Below, one piece after another: positions 9,206-18,081 of a stretch of DNA of 64,000 bases. Origin of the DNA: Pseudomonas luteola NBRC 103146. GTDB lineage: Bacteria; Pseudomonadota; Gammaproteobacteria; Pseudomonadales; Pseudomonadaceae. Numbering within the stretch: position 1 is the stretch's first letter; each line of letters begins with the position of its first letter. A program made the translations under genes and the position numbers. Location of the stretch: the NCBI RefSeq assembly GCF_002091675.1, contig NZ_BDAE01000011.1, positions 90,723 to 154,722 on the forward strand. Direction: 5' to 3'. The notes under the pieces are model-generated. The model was not told the DNA's origin. It saw only the letters and a list, made by a program, of their open reading frames with translations, and did not search any database.

Positions 9206-9733
9206 ATGAAAAAATGGATTGCCGTAACGCTGATGTCAGCAGGACTCGCTGGTATGGCCCAGGCGGATGACGCCGTGACTGTTCCATTAAATATCGCAAC
9301 AGAGAAAGGTCCGGGCGAAAGTGTAGGCAGCGTCACCATCGTAAAGACTGACTACGGCTTGGTATTTACACCTGAGCTAAAAGGTCTGGAGCCAGGGACA
9401 CATGGATTCCATATTCATGCCAAACCCAGCTGTGATGCTGCAGAAGTCGATGGCAAGAACACACCGGCAGGCGCCGCAGGCGGTCACTGGGACCCTGAGA
9501 ATACCGGCAAGCATGACGCTCCCTGGGGCGACGGCCATAAAGGTGATCTGCCCGCCCTTTATGTCACAAGCGACGGAACAGCCTCACAGCCCGTGCTGGC
9601 GCCGCGCCTCAAGGACTTGAATGAAATCAAAGGTCACGCCCTCATGGTTCACGTAGGCGGCGATAACCACTCGGATCATCCCAAGCCGCTAGGCGGTGGT
9701 GGAGCCCGGATGGCGTGCGGGGTTATCAAGTAA
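9206..9733 (+). CDS. sodC: Periplasmic Cu/Zn superoxide dismutase SodC
   Basis: 175 residues with a Sec signal peptide ([20 protein letters not shown], cleavage before DD). Metal ligands are visible: HGFHIH, GGHWDP, the loop round GDGHKGDLP, and [17 protein letters not shown]. Two cysteines (in KPSCDAAE and MACGVIK) can form the usual disulphide. It dismutates periplasmic superoxide. AGGAG lies 6 bases before the ATG. It is the only plus-strand gene within the left-hand flagellar block, placed between flhA and flhB with its own terminator, so it is an independent unit rather than an operon member. Confidence 0.95.
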   Translation: MKKWIAVTLMSAGLAGMAQADDAVTVPLNIATEKGPGESVGSVTIVKTDYGLVFTPELKGLEPGTHGFHIHAKPSCDAAEVDGKNTPAGAAGGHWDPENTGKHDAPWGDGHKGDLPALYVTSDGTASQPVLAPRLKDLNEIKGHALMVHVGGDNHSDHPKPLGGGGARMACGVIK

Positions 9734-9736
9734 TAA

Positions 9737-9761
9737 AAAGGCCCCGTTCAGCGGGGCCTTT
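9737..9761 (+). terminator. Terminator between sodC and flhB
   Basis: A 10-bp stem, AAAGGCCCCG with CGGGGCCTTT, has a 5-base loop and is followed by TCTTAT. It lies 3 bases after the sodC stop and 5 bases from the flhB stop, and the A/T-rich stem ends let it serve both convergent genes. Confidence 0.85.
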
Positions 9762-9766
9762 CTTAT

Positions 9767-10903
9767 CTACTCGTCACGCTGTAAATCTGGCGGGATAGGC
9801 GGCTCATGCGGTTGCTCTGGACGCCGGCCCTGACCAGCTTTGTACTGCTTGAGCTGATAAACGTAGGCCAGCACTTGCGCCACAGCGATGTAAAGCCCTG
9901 CCGGAATCTCTCTATCGATATCAGTGGAATAGTACACCGCTCGCGCCAGGGCGGGTGATTCAAGCGTCGTAACGGCATGCTCCTGAGCAAGCTCACGAAT
10001 CTTCAACGCCACAAAGTCGCTACCTTTGGCTACTAGGATTGGCGCGCCTCCGGTTGCAGCGTCATACTTTAGCGCCACAGCATAATGTGTTGGGTTGGTG
10101 ATAATGACGTCGGCCTCTGGCACAGCGGTCATCATGCGACGTTGCGCCATTTCGCGCTGCATCTGGCGCATCCGCCCTTTTACTTCGGGCTTGCCTTCGC
10201 TGTCCTTGTATTCATCCTTGATCTGCTGCTTGGTCATCATCAGCTTTTTCTTGTTGCTATACCATTGGAACGGTACGTCAATAGCTGCGATAAGTAATAG
10301 CCCTAAAGACACCATCAACGCTGCATGTCCCGCCACTTTTATACTATGGATAATGGCACTGCCTAAAGGCTCCTTTGCAATGGACAGCAACGCATCGCGC
10401 TCAGACAAGAGAACCATGATAGCGATGGTTAGCAGCAGAACGAACTTGGCCAGCGCCTTGCCCAACTCCATCAGCGCATGGGTCGAAAACATGCGCTTGA
10501 GTCCTGAAAGAGGGTTCATTCGACTGAACTTGGGCTGAAGGGATTTGCTGGAAAACAAGAAGCCTCCCAGTGCAATCGGGCCAATAACGGCAGCCAGCAC
10601 AAGGACGAGAAAAACCGGCATCATGCCCAGCATGGCGGCCTTGCCGGATGTTAGCAGCATGATCCCCATGTTCCGCTCATCCAGAACGGCCTCACGGTTC
10701 AGTGAAAAACTGCCGCGCATCAGGTCGAGTAAAGCGTCCCCAAGTACTGAACCAAACGCCAGAAGCGCTATCAGCCCACCCATTACAACCGTCAGCGTGC
10801 CAAGCTCACGGGATCGGGGTAACTGCCCCTCCTCGCGCGCCTCCCGCTTACGTTTGTCGGTGGGCTCCTCTGTACGGTCTTCACTGCTGGATTCGTCCGA
10901 CAC
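9767..10903 (-). CDS. flhB: Flagellar export switch protein FlhB
   Basis: 378 residues, the usual length. A charged N-terminus (TEEPTDKRKREAREEGQLP) precedes four hydrophobic segments and a C-terminal cytoplasmic domain with the autocleavage motif NPTH near residue 270. Cleavage between Asn and Pro switches export from rod/hook to filament substrates, working with FliK. It is the last gene of the fliL-to-flhB operon and starts 13 bases after the fliR stop. Confidence 0.97.
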   Translation of the reverse strand: MSDESSSEDRTEEPTDKRKREAREEGQLPRSRELGTLTVVMGGLIALLAFGSVLGDALLDLMRGSFSLNREAVLDERNMGIMLLTSGKAAMLGMMPVFLVLVLAAVIGPIALGGFLFSSKSLQPKFSRMNPLSGLKRMFSTHALMELGKALAKFVLLLTIAIMVLLSERDALLSIAKEPLGSAIIHSIKVAGHAALMVSLGLLLIAAIDVPFQWYSNKKKLMMTKQQIKDEYKDSEGKPEVKGRMRQMQREMAQRRMMTAVPEADVIITNPTHYAVALKYDAATGGAPILVAKGSDFVALKIRELAQEHAVTTLESPALARAVYYSTDIDREIPAGLYIAVAQVLAYVYQLKQYKAGQGRRPEQPHEPPIPPDLQRDE

Positions 10904-10916
10904 GGCGACCTCCTGC

Positions 10917-11693
10917 CTATCGCGCTCGCACCAGCTCTCGGAGCCATTGCAGCGCTTCGGTGACTAATGATTCGTAGTGCGAAAAGATATCCGCTGTACC
11001 AATCCAGATAATGACCAGACCCAGCGTTACGGTTAAGGGCATGCCAATGGAAAAAATGTTGAGTTGAGGCGCTGCGCGGGTCATTACGCCAAAAGCAAGG
11101 TTCACGACCAGCAGTGCCGTAATAGCAGGCAAGACCAGTAATACGCCTGCACCAAGCACCCAACTCAATTTACCGGCCAGCTCCCAAAAATGATCGACAG
11201 ACAGCAACTGACCAACCGGTAGTGTGGTAAAGCTTTCTGCCAGGATTTCCATGACGATCAAGTGTCCGTTCATGGACAGGAACAGCAGCGTCACCAGTAC
11301 GTTGAAGAACTGCCCCAGCACCGGCACCGAAATGCCATTGGCCGGATCGACCATCGATGCAAAGCTAAGTCCTGCCTGGGTGGAGAGTAGCTGCCCAGCA
11401 ATCACGAAGACGTGAAAGAACAGCTGGAGGCTAAAACCCATCAGAGCGCCAATCAGGATCTGCTCTGCAATCAGCGGCAAGGCCTGTACGCTCACGGCAT
11501 CGACCTGTGGCATGGGGGGCAGCGTAGGCACCAGCAGAGCGGTAAAGGCCAACGCCATATAGAGCTTTACGCGCGCGGGAACCATATTGGTCCCGATGAT
11601 AGGCATCGTCATAAAGACGGCAGCAATACGGAACAGAGGCAGCAGGAACGTACCGACCCAGCCACCAATCTGCGCATCACTCAGCTCAAGCAT
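10917..11693 (-). CDS. fliR: Flagellar export gate protein FliR
   Basis: 258 residues, almost wholly hydrophobic with about six membrane segments. It starts MLELSDAQIGGWVGTFLLPLFRIAAVF and contains the typical MTMPIIGTNMVPARVKLYMALAF stretch in two parts. FliR joins FliP and FliQ to form the export-gate channel above FlhB and FlhA. It follows fliQ after 3 bases and precedes flhB. Confidence 0.95.
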   Translation of the reverse strand: MLELSDAQIGGWVGTFLLPLFRIAAVFMTMPIIGTNMVPARVKLYMALAFTALLVPTLPPMPQVDAVSVQALPLIAEQILIGALMGFSLQLFFHVFVIAGQLLSTQAGLSFASMVDPANGISVPVLGQFFNVLVTLLFLSMNGHLIVMEILAESFTTLPVGQLLSVDHFWELAGKLSWVLGAGVLLVLPAITALLVVNLAFGVMTRAAPQLNIFSIGMPLTVTLGLVIIWIGTADIFSHYESLVTEALQWLRELVRAR

Positions 11694-11696
11694 GAC

Positions 11697-11966
11697 TTAA
11701 CCAATCAACATCGGAACATTGGTGATCATGTTGCGCATGAACTCCATCAGCTCACGGGTGAGCCAAGGCCCTAGGACAATCAGCGTCAACAACGTGACAA
11801 TCAGTCGAGGCAGAAAACTCAAGGTCTGCTCGTTGATCTGTGTAGCAGCCTGGAACATTGAAACCACCAGGCCCACCAGCAAGCTCGGCACGATCAGAAT
11901 GCCTACAAGCAATGCCGTCAACCAGAGCGCTTGCCGAAACAGATCTACGGCTACTTCAGGCGTCAT
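11697..11966 (-). CDS. fliQ: Flagellar export gate protein FliQ
   Basis: 89 residues with two membrane helices (ALWLTALLVGILIVPSLLVG and IVTLLTLIVLGPWLTRELM) and the family pattern FQAATQINEQTLSFLPR between them. FliQ packs round FliP and FliR in the export gate. It starts 13 bases after fliP. Confidence 0.95.
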   Translation of the reverse strand: MTPEVAVDLFRQALWLTALLVGILIVPSLLVGLVVSMFQAATQINEQTLSFLPRLIVTLLTLIVLGPWLTRELMEFMRNMITNVPMLIG

Positions 11967-11979
11967 GGGGTATCTCCTC

Positions 11980-12795
11980 TTAGACAGTACCGAAGCTGCC
12001 AGCCAGCGTACCCATGATCAACGACCAACCGTCAACCAGCACGAACAGCATCAGCTTGAACGGTAACGAGATGATCATCGGTGAAAGCATCATCATGCCC
12101 ATCCCCATCAGCACGCTGGCCACCACCAAGTCAATTACCAGGAATGGAATAAAGATCATGAAGCCGATCTGGAAGGCTGTTTTCAATTCGGATGTCACAA
12201 AGGCTGGAACCACGATCGTCAGCGGCGCCTGATCAGGTGTGGCGATGTCCGTACGCTTGGATAGCCGCATGAACATGTCCAGATCGGATTGCCGGGTCTG
12301 CGCCAACATGAAGTCCTTGATTGGCCCCTCTGCCCGCGCAATTGCATCCTGGGCCGTCAGCTGCTCGTTCATATAGGGCTGCAAGGCATCGTTATTAATG
12401 CGGTCAAAGACCGGCGCCATGATGAACAATGTCAGGAACAGTGCCAGTCCGATCAACACCTGGTTTGACGGCGTTGTCTGCAAGCCCAGGGCTTGGCGGA
12501 GAATGGCGAATACAATGATGATCCGTGTAAAACTGGTCATCAGCATGACAAACGCTGGAATGAAACTCAGCGCCGTCATGATCAGCAGGATCTGCAGGCT
12601 TACGGAGTACTCCTGCTGGCCGTTGGCGTTTGTACTCATGGTAATAGCGGAAATGGACAACGGATTATTAGCCCCATTTTCCTGCCCAAACGCCAAAGGT
12701 GCCGCCAGTGCTACCAGCACAAGCAGGCAATTACGAAGCAAACGAAGATTGGATTTCAACAACGTCGTAAACACACCGCTTGTACCAGTCAGCAC
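11980..12795 (-). CDS. fliP: Flagellar export gate protein FliP
   Basis: 271 residues with a GTG start at 12795. GGAG lies 9 bases upstream and no in-frame ATG is better placed. The cleavable hydrophobic N-terminus ([19 protein letters not shown]) is typical of FliP. The core is strongly conserved: [38 protein letters not shown] and [17 protein letters not shown]. FliP forms the pentameric part of the export channel. It lies between fliO and fliQ. Confidence 0.95.
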   Translation of the reverse strand: MLTGTSGVFTTLLKSNLRLLRNCLLVLVALAAPLAFGQENGANNPLSISAITMSTNANGQQEYSVSLQILLIMTALSFIPAFVMLMTSFTRIIIVFAILRQALGLQTTPSNQVLIGLALFLTLFIMAPVFDRINNDALQPYMNEQLTAQDAIARAEGPIKDFMLAQTRQSDLDMFMRLSKRTDIATPDQAPLTIVVPAFVTSELKTAFQIGFMIFIPFLVIDLVVASVLMGMGMMMLSPMIISLPFKLMLFVLVDGWSLIMGTLAGSFGTV

Positions 12796-12844
12796 CAGTT
12801 CATTCTCCGCACCACTCGCGCGAAAGACTTCAATGAGTCGAATC

Positions 12845-13258
12845 TCATGACTTATCCTTTGGGTCGCGGCTGATCAGCTCGAAAAGCCGTTGAGCAAACT
12901 CTGGCGAAGCCGGTTGCTCATCGGCCAGGCGAACCGGTTCCTTCATCACATGCAAAGGAGTAATACGCCCAGCCGTAAGTCCTACAAGTATCTGCTCCTG
13001 CCCTACCTGCACCAGCACCAGTCTCTCTCGCGGTCCCAGATGCTGGGTGGCTACCAATTTGATAGCATTATTGCCACGCGGCCCCACCTGCTGTACCCGA
13101 CGGATAAGCCAGGCCAGCCCGAAAATCAGGCCAATGATCAGCAGCAGACCCAACACGAGTTGTGTCAGCTGCGATCCCATATTGGTTGACGGTGCAGCTG
13201 TTTCAGCCGCTTGAGAGACAAGCGGCAACGTAGCCAGTAGAGCAATGAGCATTCGCAT
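12845..13258 (-). CDS. fliO: Flagellar biosynthesis protein FliO
   Basis: About 137 residues: an N-terminal signal-like segment ([17 protein letters not shown]), one transmembrane helix ([21 protein letters not shown]) and a small basic cytoplasmic domain. FliO helps stabilise FliP during gate assembly. I placed the start at the ATG at 13258, just after the fliN stop; an in-frame ATG at 13303 would overlap fliN by 41 bases. Neither start has a strong Shine-Dalgarno. Sequence conservation of FliO is low, so the call leans on topology and on its place between fliN and fliP. Confidence 0.88.
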   Translation of the reverse strand: MRMLIALLATLPLVSQAAETAAPSTNMGSQLTQLVLGLLLIIGLIFGLAWLIRRVQQVGPRGNNAIKLVATQHLGPRERLVLVQVGQEQILVGLTAGRITPLHVMKEPVRLADEQPASPEFAQRLFELISRDPKDKS

Positions 13259-13262
13259 AAGG

Positions 13263-13718
13263 TCAGCGTAGTTTCTTGATACGTTCACTGGGGCTGATGA
13301 CATCGGTCAGCCGGATACCGAACTTCTCGTTAACCACCACCACCTCGCCGTGAGCAATCAAGGTACCGTTGACCAGTACATCGAGCGGCTCTCCCGCCAG
13401 GCGATCCAGCTCGATAACCGAGCCCTGATTCAGTTGTAGCAGGTTCCGGATGGAAATGTCGGTATGGCCGACTTCCATCGAAATCATGACAGGAATGTCC
13501 AGAATCACATCCAGGTTCGGACCTTCCATACCGGTAATCTGCTGATTGTTACCCTGGATTCCGGCAAACTCTTCTACAGGCGCGCGTGAGGCGGGACTAG
13601 CGCCCTGAGCCATCATCGCATCGATTTCATCCTGATTGGATTCGCCTGCCTCTGCCATCGCCGCGGCCCACTCATCAGCCAGAGCCTGTTCTTCGCTGTT
13701 AGTGTTTTGATCTGCCAT
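13263..13718 (-). CDS. fliN: Flagellar motor switch protein FliN
   Basis: 151 residues. An acidic N-terminal extension precedes the SpoA domain (LDVILDIPVMISMEVGHT, GSVIELDRLAGEPLDVLVNG, GEVVVVNEKFGIRLTDVI). FliN forms most of the C-ring with FliM and contacts CheY-P and the export apparatus. The 67-base gap to fliM contains a small hairpin (13741-13753, GAGCC/GGCTC) followed after six bases by TTTT; this is too weak to call a terminator. Confidence 0.96.
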   Translation of the reverse strand: MADQNTNSEEQALADEWAAAMAEAGESNQDEIDAMMAQGASPASRAPVEEFAGIQGNNQQITGMEGPNLDVILDIPVMISMEVGHTDISIRNLLQLNQGSVIELDRLAGEPLDVLVNGTLIAHGEVVVVNEKFGIRLTDVISPSERIKKLR

Positions 13719-13785
13719 CTTAACCTCAATCTAAAACGGTGAGCCTATGGCTCGAAAGAAATAAAAGCATTCAGTCAAAATCGCA

Positions 13786-14757
13786 TCAGCGAGAGCTCTT
13801 GACCGGTTCAATAATTTGCAAGGCCAGGTTTCCTTTACGAGCCCCCATTTTTACCTTGAACGTTGGCATACCATTGGCGCGCATCAGCATTTCCTCCGGC
13901 ATCTCAACTGGAATTACATCGCCAGGCTGCATATGCAGGATGTCACGTAGCCTGAGCTGACGACGCACCACCGTCGCTTCCAGCGGTACACGGATATCCA
14001 GAAGATCTTCGCGCATAGCCTTGACCCAGCGCTCGTCCTGATCATCCACATCCGACTGGAAGCCGGCGTCCAGCATTTCACGGATAGGCTCGATCATCGA
14101 ATATGGCATGGCGATATGCAGCTCACCGCCGCCGCCGTCCAACTCGATGCTGAAAGAGCTGACCACTACCACCTCGTTCGGACTGACAATGTTTGCCATG
14201 GCCGGGTTGACTTCGGAGTTGATGTACTCGAACTGACACGCGAGCATTGCACCCCAGGCCTCTTTAAGGTCAACGAAGCACTGGTCAAGCACCATGCGTA
14301 CAACACGCAGCTCGGTCGGCGTAAACTCACGACCTTCAATCTTGGCGTGACGGCCATCGCCACCAAAGAAGTTGTCTACCAGCTTGAACACCAACTTGGC
14401 ATCCAGAATAAACAGTGCCGTACCACGCAAAGGCTTGATCTTCACCATGTTCAAGCTGGTCGGTACATACAGCGAGCGAACATACTCACCGAACTTCAAG
14501 ACCTGCACACCCCCTACGGACACGTCAGCCGAGCGACGAAGCAGGTTGAACATGCTGACCCGGGTATAGCGGGCAAAGCGCTCGTTGATCATCTCCAATG
14601 TCGGCATCCGCCCACGGACGATACGATCCTGGCTAGTCAGGTCATACCCTCTGACCGAGCCTGTAGGCGCTATAGGATCCGTTTCGACAAGACCATCATC
14701 GACGCCGTGAAGAAGCGCGTCGATTTCATCCTGAGACAGTAAATCTTGTACAGACAT
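13786..14757 (-). CDS. fliM: Flagellar motor switch protein FliM
   Basis: 323 residues. The N-terminal CheY-binding peptide LLSQDEIDALL is followed by the middle CheC-like domain and a C-terminal SpoA domain (PLEATVVRRQLRLRDIL, GDVIPVEMPEEMLMRANG). FliM links FliG to FliN in the C-ring and is the primary docking site for CheY-P. It follows fliL after 8 bases in the fliLMNOPQR-flhB operon. Confidence 0.97.
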   Translation of the reverse strand: MSVQDLLSQDEIDALLHGVDDGLVETDPIAPTGSVRGYDLTSQDRIVRGRMPTLEMINERFARYTRVSMFNLLRRSADVSVGGVQVLKFGEYVRSLYVPTSLNMVKIKPLRGTALFILDAKLVFKLVDNFFGGDGRHAKIEGREFTPTELRVVRMVLDQCFVDLKEAWGAMLACQFEYINSEVNPAMANIVSPNEVVVVSSFSIELDGGGGELHIAMPYSMIEPIREMLDAGFQSDVDDQDERWVKAMREDLLDIRVPLEATVVRRQLRLRDILHMQPGDVIPVEMPEEMLMRANGMPTFKVKMGARKGNLALQIIEPVKSSR

Positions 14758-14765
14758 GGCAATCC

Positions 14766-15278
14766 CTATTGCAGGACGAAGTTAGTAAACAAAACCTGCT
14801 CAACCGTAGGTTGACCCACCTGCTTCTGAGCAAGCTCCTGAATCTTGGAAGTTGCCTGTTGACGCAGCAATTCCTTGCCGACCGGCGTCAATAAGGCGTC
14901 ATAACTCTGGGCAGAAAGCAGCATGACCAGTTGATTGCGTACCTGGGGCAAATGAGCCTTGAGTTCATCCATCTTTGCCTGATCGCGTCCCATCAGCGCC
15001 ACACCCACCTGCATATAACGCTGCCTGCCGTTCACATTGAAGTTGACCACAAAAGACGGCGTTAATTTTTCGTAGATGGCAGGCAGTCGGACAGGAGTGG
15101 TGGGCTCCGCCTTTGAGGCCTCGGCATCATGAACCTTCTTGTTCATGATGAACCATGTTGCACCTACCGAAGCCCCTATCGTCAACAACAATGCGACCAC
15201 GATAATGATGATGAGCTTGAGCTTGCCTTTGCCAGCGGGTTTGGCCGCGTCATCAGCCGCTTGTTCTTTCTTGGCCAT
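14766..15278 (-). CDS. fliL: Flagellar basal body protein FliL
   Basis: 170 residues with a Lys-rich cytoplasmic tail (first ~25 residues), one transmembrane helix (LIIIIVVALLLTIGASVGATW) and a periplasmic domain ending VLFTNFVLQ, the typical FliL terminus. FliL rings surround stators and support torque. It is the first gene of the fliL-to-flhB operon. The 159-base gap upstream has no convincing promoter; a weak sigma-54-like match lies at 15421-15436. Confidence 0.93.
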   Translation of the reverse strand: MAKKEQAADDAAKPAGKGKLKLIIIIVVALLLTIGASVGATWFIMNKKVHDAEASKAEPTTPVRLPAIYEKLTPSFVVNFNVNGRQRYMQVGVALMGRDQAKMDELKAHLPQVRNQLVMLLSAQSYDALLTPVGKELLRQQATSKIQELAQKQVGQPTVEQVLFTNFVLQ

Positions 15279-15437
15279 GCTTACATCCGTAATTGAGTGA
15301 ACCGCCTACAGCCCTAAAACGCAAAGGGAATAACAGCAGTCTTGTTGATACATTCATCTTTAGCCAATCGCTTGAGGCGTGGCCATCAGATTAGCCCTTG
15401 GTAAGACGGACCTCGTCACGTGCGGGAAGCGTCCCGG

Positions 15438-16775
15438 TCAGGCGTAAAAGTCCACTACTCCGTCGTTTCTCTTTATCGTCTGCGCGACCGTCTCACTTGA
15501 GACACCCGCTACTTCATCAATCGCACGGTCTTCGCTACCTAAGCCAGTATTCGAAGACCGTCGTCCTCCAGTTCCTGTGTCCTGCTGCGCGGCCTGCCAG
15601 TTACGATGCGCTGACTGATCCGAGACGTTTACATCAAGCGTCATCCCCTGCTGCACGAACATGTCTCGCAAGCGATGAGACTGGCTGTCTAGCGCATCAC
15701 GAACGTCCGCATGCGGACTGGCAAAGGTGACCTGAGCCTGGTCGTTAGTCATATCGATACGAACCTCAAGACGCCCTAGCCCCGCTGGTTCGAGACGAAT
15801 GTCAGCACTTTTGAGGTTCTGACTCGACATCCACATGACTCGATCAATCATACCTTCATGCCAGTCGGACTGATTCATTGCCAGCGGCTGACCCGGCACC
15901 GTAGGCGCAACGGGACGAGCTGTCTGTACAGGCGTTCCCATTGTCTGGGACAAGCTATTCAGCTTGTCTGCAAAGGTCTCGTTTCGATCCTCAGGCAAGG
16001 TCTTGTCATCGATATCCTTCAACCCCTGTAATACCTCAAGGGAAGCTTCACCCTCGGCAGGCTGGCTTTCAGCTGTCGCCGCCAGGATAGTACTCATGAC
16101 CTCGGCCTGCTTGGGAGCACCCTGACCTGTGGTTGTATTGGTCTGAACAGTATTGGCAGCCGTATCGGTAGTCTGAAGCAGCTTACTGCCGGCCTGGGCC
16201 AGTAGCTGGCCAGCAGTCTCATCAGAAGAAGCTGCCTGACCATTCAAAGGATCGGTCTCGGAAGCCAGCTGCCCCACCCCCTGTGGAAACGCTGACTCCA
16301 TGCCCGATGTCAATGTATCGTCCGTCAGGGACGTCAAAGAGCCGACAGCGTTTGGACTTGGCAAAGGCGCTACTTCCGCAGGCAGGGTTCCGGTCATGCC
16401 AAGCAGTAACAACGGGTCCAGCTGCGCCTCAGGAACGGAGGCATGCTCATCGGCCACCGGCAAGGTCTTGCCGCTATCGGCAGTCCCAGCAACCTCTTTC
16501 TGCTTTACGCCTGAAGAAACAGACTCGTCAGTCTTGCTGTCGCTAGCCTTGCTATCGTGACGCGATGCAGAAGCCTCGCGCTTCACGGACTTTGCATCCG
16601 TATCGCGAGTACGCACCTCATTACGAGCAGGCTGCTGCTCTTTGGCATAAACATCCGAGAAACGTGGGGTATCGCTGCGAGTTGACTCAGCGGGCTTGAA
16701 CGGCGCTTTGAACGCGGTCTTGGCCGAGCTGATATCAGGCGTCGACGACAAAATGAAGTCAGAGGCGACAGCCAT
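15438..16775 (-). CDS. fliK: Flagellar hook-length control protein FliK
   Basis: 445 residues. The first ~300 residues are low-complexity, polar and Ala/Thr/Ser/Gln-rich, as expected of the molecular-ruler part. The last ~120 residues hold the conserved hook-length domain (LEPAGLGRLEVRIDMTNDQA, FASPHADVRDALDSQSHRLR). FliK measures hook length and triggers the FlhB substrate switch. A near-perfect sigma-54 promoter lies 36-51 bases upstream. Confidence 0.94.
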   Translation of the reverse strand: MAVASDFILSSTPDISSAKTAFKAPFKPAESTRSDTPRFSDVYAKEQQPARNEVRTRDTDAKSVKREASASRHDSKASDSKTDESVSSGVKQKEVAGTADSGKTLPVADEHASVPEAQLDPLLLLGMTGTLPAEVAPLPSPNAVGSLTSLTDDTLTSGMESAFPQGVGQLASETDPLNGQAASSDETAGQLLAQAGSKLLQTTDTAANTVQTNTTTGQGAPKQAEVMSTILAATAESQPAEGEASLEVLQGLKDIDDKTLPEDRNETFADKLNSLSQTMGTPVQTARPVAPTVPGQPLAMNQSDWHEGMIDRVMWMSSQNLKSADIRLEPAGLGRLEVRIDMTNDQAQVTFASPHADVRDALDSQSHRLRDMFVQQGMTLDVNVSDQSAHRNWQAAQQDTGTGGRRSSNTGLGSEDRAIDEVAGVSSETVAQTIKRNDGVVDFYA

Positions 16776-16810
16776 AAAATTGCTCCAGTTAAGGTATCTG
16801 GAGCTAGAGA

Positions 16811-16826
16811 AGCAAACGCTGGGCCA
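16811..16826 (-). promoter_or_regulatory. Sigma-54 promoter for fliK
   Basis: The minus strand reads TGGCCC-AGCGT-TTGCT, with invariant GG and GC at 10-base spacing. It lies in the 74-base Hpt-fliK gap and points at fliK. In P. aeruginosa fliK is a class III gene that needs RpoN and FleR. Confidence 0.78.
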
Positions 16827-16849
16827 GCTTTAAGAAAAACGGCTGAAAA

Positions 16850-17203
16850 TCACGCGTGCCGTTGCCGTTCCGACTTGAACAGAATGCGCACAATGGCAAA
16901 CTCGCGTTGAACGCTTTCGATCTTTTCATCTATAACAGACAAGGGAGCATTTCGACGGGCAGCTTCCTCCAAGTCCCGGCAAAGATTTGTCAGAACGACG
17001 GCGCCCATGTTACTGGAACTTCCCTTGAAGCTGTGAGCCACATGCCGAAGCTGTACCAGCTCCTGTTCGGCATAGGCCTCCTTCAACGCACGGATACGCT
17101 CTTCCGAGTCGGAAATATAGGTGTCGAGCAGATTACCGTACTCGTCCTCCATAATTTCCTGCAGGGCAAGCAGAGTATCGGTATCTAAGTGTGGCAATGA
17201 CAT
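16850..17203 (-). CDS. Hpt phosphotransfer protein
   Basis: 117 residues from the ATG at 17203; a GTG at 17215 would add four. It is a single helical Hpt domain with phospho-acceptor His57 in VAHSFKGSSSNMGA. Free-standing Hpt proteins relay phosphate between hybrid kinases and receivers. A gene of this type lies between fliJ and fliK in several Pseudomonas species, so it is probably linked to motility control, but its partners are not in view. No kinase or hybrid sensor lies next to it. Confidence 0.85.
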   Translation of the reverse strand: MSLPHLDTDTLLALQEIMEDEYGNLLDTYISDSEERIRALKEAYAEQELVQLRHVAHSFKGSSSNMGAVVLTNLCRDLEEAARRNAPLSVIDEKIESVQREFAIVRILFKSERQRHA

Positions 17204-17358
17204 GGTAGGACTCACTCATCAGGCCAAAGATGCCAGACGAAATGGCAAAGTAACATGAGGATGAAACGTAAGAGCTCTGCTACACAACGCTGACATATCA
17301 AGCCCTCCGTTAGGAGTTAGGTTAAACAAACCTTCTGTCGGTGCGATTTTGGCAAAGC

Positions 17359-17374
17359 TGGCACTCTAATGGCA
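17359..17374 (+). promoter_or_regulatory. Sigma-54-like promoter pointing into the Hpt-fliJ gap
   Basis: TGGCAC-TCTAA-TGGCA has a perfect -24 box and GC at the right spacing in the -12 box, whose usual TT is TG. It is on the plus strand, opposite to all flanking genes, and points into a gene-free stretch that ends at the 17595-17626 hairpin. Confidence 0.4.
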
Positions 17375-17385
17375 CCCCTGGAACA

Positions 17386-17626
17386 CAATAAATTGTTCTA
17401 AAGCGCTCATTACTACTGTTTATATCACTGGATTTACGCTGGAAGGCGCTCTGGTAATTGCTCTTTTACCAGACTTTGGAAGGTAAACCTAAGCCTGACG
17501 TCAAAATTCCAACGAATGAGCAACAGAGGATCTATGTTGCTGGAAAATTGGCTGCTAACCGTCAGGGCCTCTTTTAGAAGGTTTGGCAAGAAATAAAAAG
17601 GGCCAGCAAAACGGCTGGCCCTTTTT
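17386..17626 (+). ncRNA. Possible small RNA between the sigma-54-like promoter and a terminator
   Basis: The 413-base gap 17216-17628 holds no protein gene. A transcript from the sigma-54-like site would begin near 17386 and end at the 17595-17626 terminator, about 240 bases. Inside are a perfect 7-bp stem-loop at 17451-17472 (CTGGTAA/TTACCAG, 8-base loop) and an AT-rich inverted repeat at 17381-17398. I do not recognise a known RNA family, and it lacks the A-rich repeats of CrcZ-type RNAs. This is an inference from signals only. Confidence 0.22.
17595..17626 (-). terminator. Terminator after fliJ (works on both strands)
   Basis: The stem GGGCCAGC/GCTGGCCC has a 6-base loop and is flanked by A5 on the left and T5 on the right, so it has a U-tract on either strand. 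It ends 2 bases from the fliJ stop and closes the fliHIJ unit. Confidence 0.85.
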
Positions 17627-17628
17627 CC

Positions 17629-18075
17629 TTACATCCGAACCCGTTGCAAAAGCCGTTGGGAAAACTCATCCATCTGCTTCTGCTCTCGCTTGTCCTCAAC
17701 CAGCCGCTGTTCCTGGCGATATTTCTCTACCAGCTTTTTCAAACCTTCCAAGCGTGCGTAGCGTTGCTGCCAGGACTGGCGTGCCTTTTCGACAACATCG
17801 CGGTGCCAGTTAGTGCTCCGCTCCTGCTGCGCAATGGCATCCTCCAACTGACTGAGGAAACGCTGATAACCGATCATCCACTGGCCTGACACACCCTGAC
17901 TTCCCGCATTCAGCCATTGCTTGTGGTAATCGTCCCGGTAGCGCTGCAGGTCAGCAAGTTTTTGCTCTGCCTGCATCAGTTGTGTCTGACACTTACCTAA
18001 TTGCCGAGCAGCATCCCGCTCCTCCTGCTCACTCATATCTATCACTGGGGTCAACCGCTCAGCACGACCTTTCAT
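17629..18075 (-). CDS. fliJ: Flagellar export chaperone FliJ
   Basis: 148 residues, strongly charged and predicted as an all-helical coiled coil (many Gln/Arg/Glu; RLEGLKKLVEKYRQEQRLVEDKREQKQMDEF). FliJ is the stalk-like subunit of the FliH-FliI-FliJ export ATPase and recycles chaperones. It starts 6 bases after the fliI stop and ends at a strong terminator. Confidence 0.92.
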   Translation of the reverse strand: MKGRAERLTPVIDMSEQEERDAARQLGKCQTQLMQAEQKLADLQRYRDDYHKQWLNAGSQGVSGQWMIGYQRFLSQLEDAIAQQERSTNWHRDVVEKARQSWQQRYARLEGLKKLVEKYRQEQRLVEDKREQKQMDEFSQRLLQRVRM

Positions 18076-18081
18076 GATTCA

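Noticed and set aside
13741..13753. Small hairpin between fliM and fliN as an internal terminator
   Set aside because: Only a 5-bp stem, and the T-run starts six bases after it. It is unlikely to stop transcription of a required operon.
15421..15436. Sigma-54-like element upstream of fliL (minus strand CGGGAC-GCTTC-CCGCA)
   Set aside because: GG and GC are spaced correctly, but the -24 box has G for C and the -12 box lacks TT. The site also lies directly after the fliK stop. Too weak to list as a promoter.
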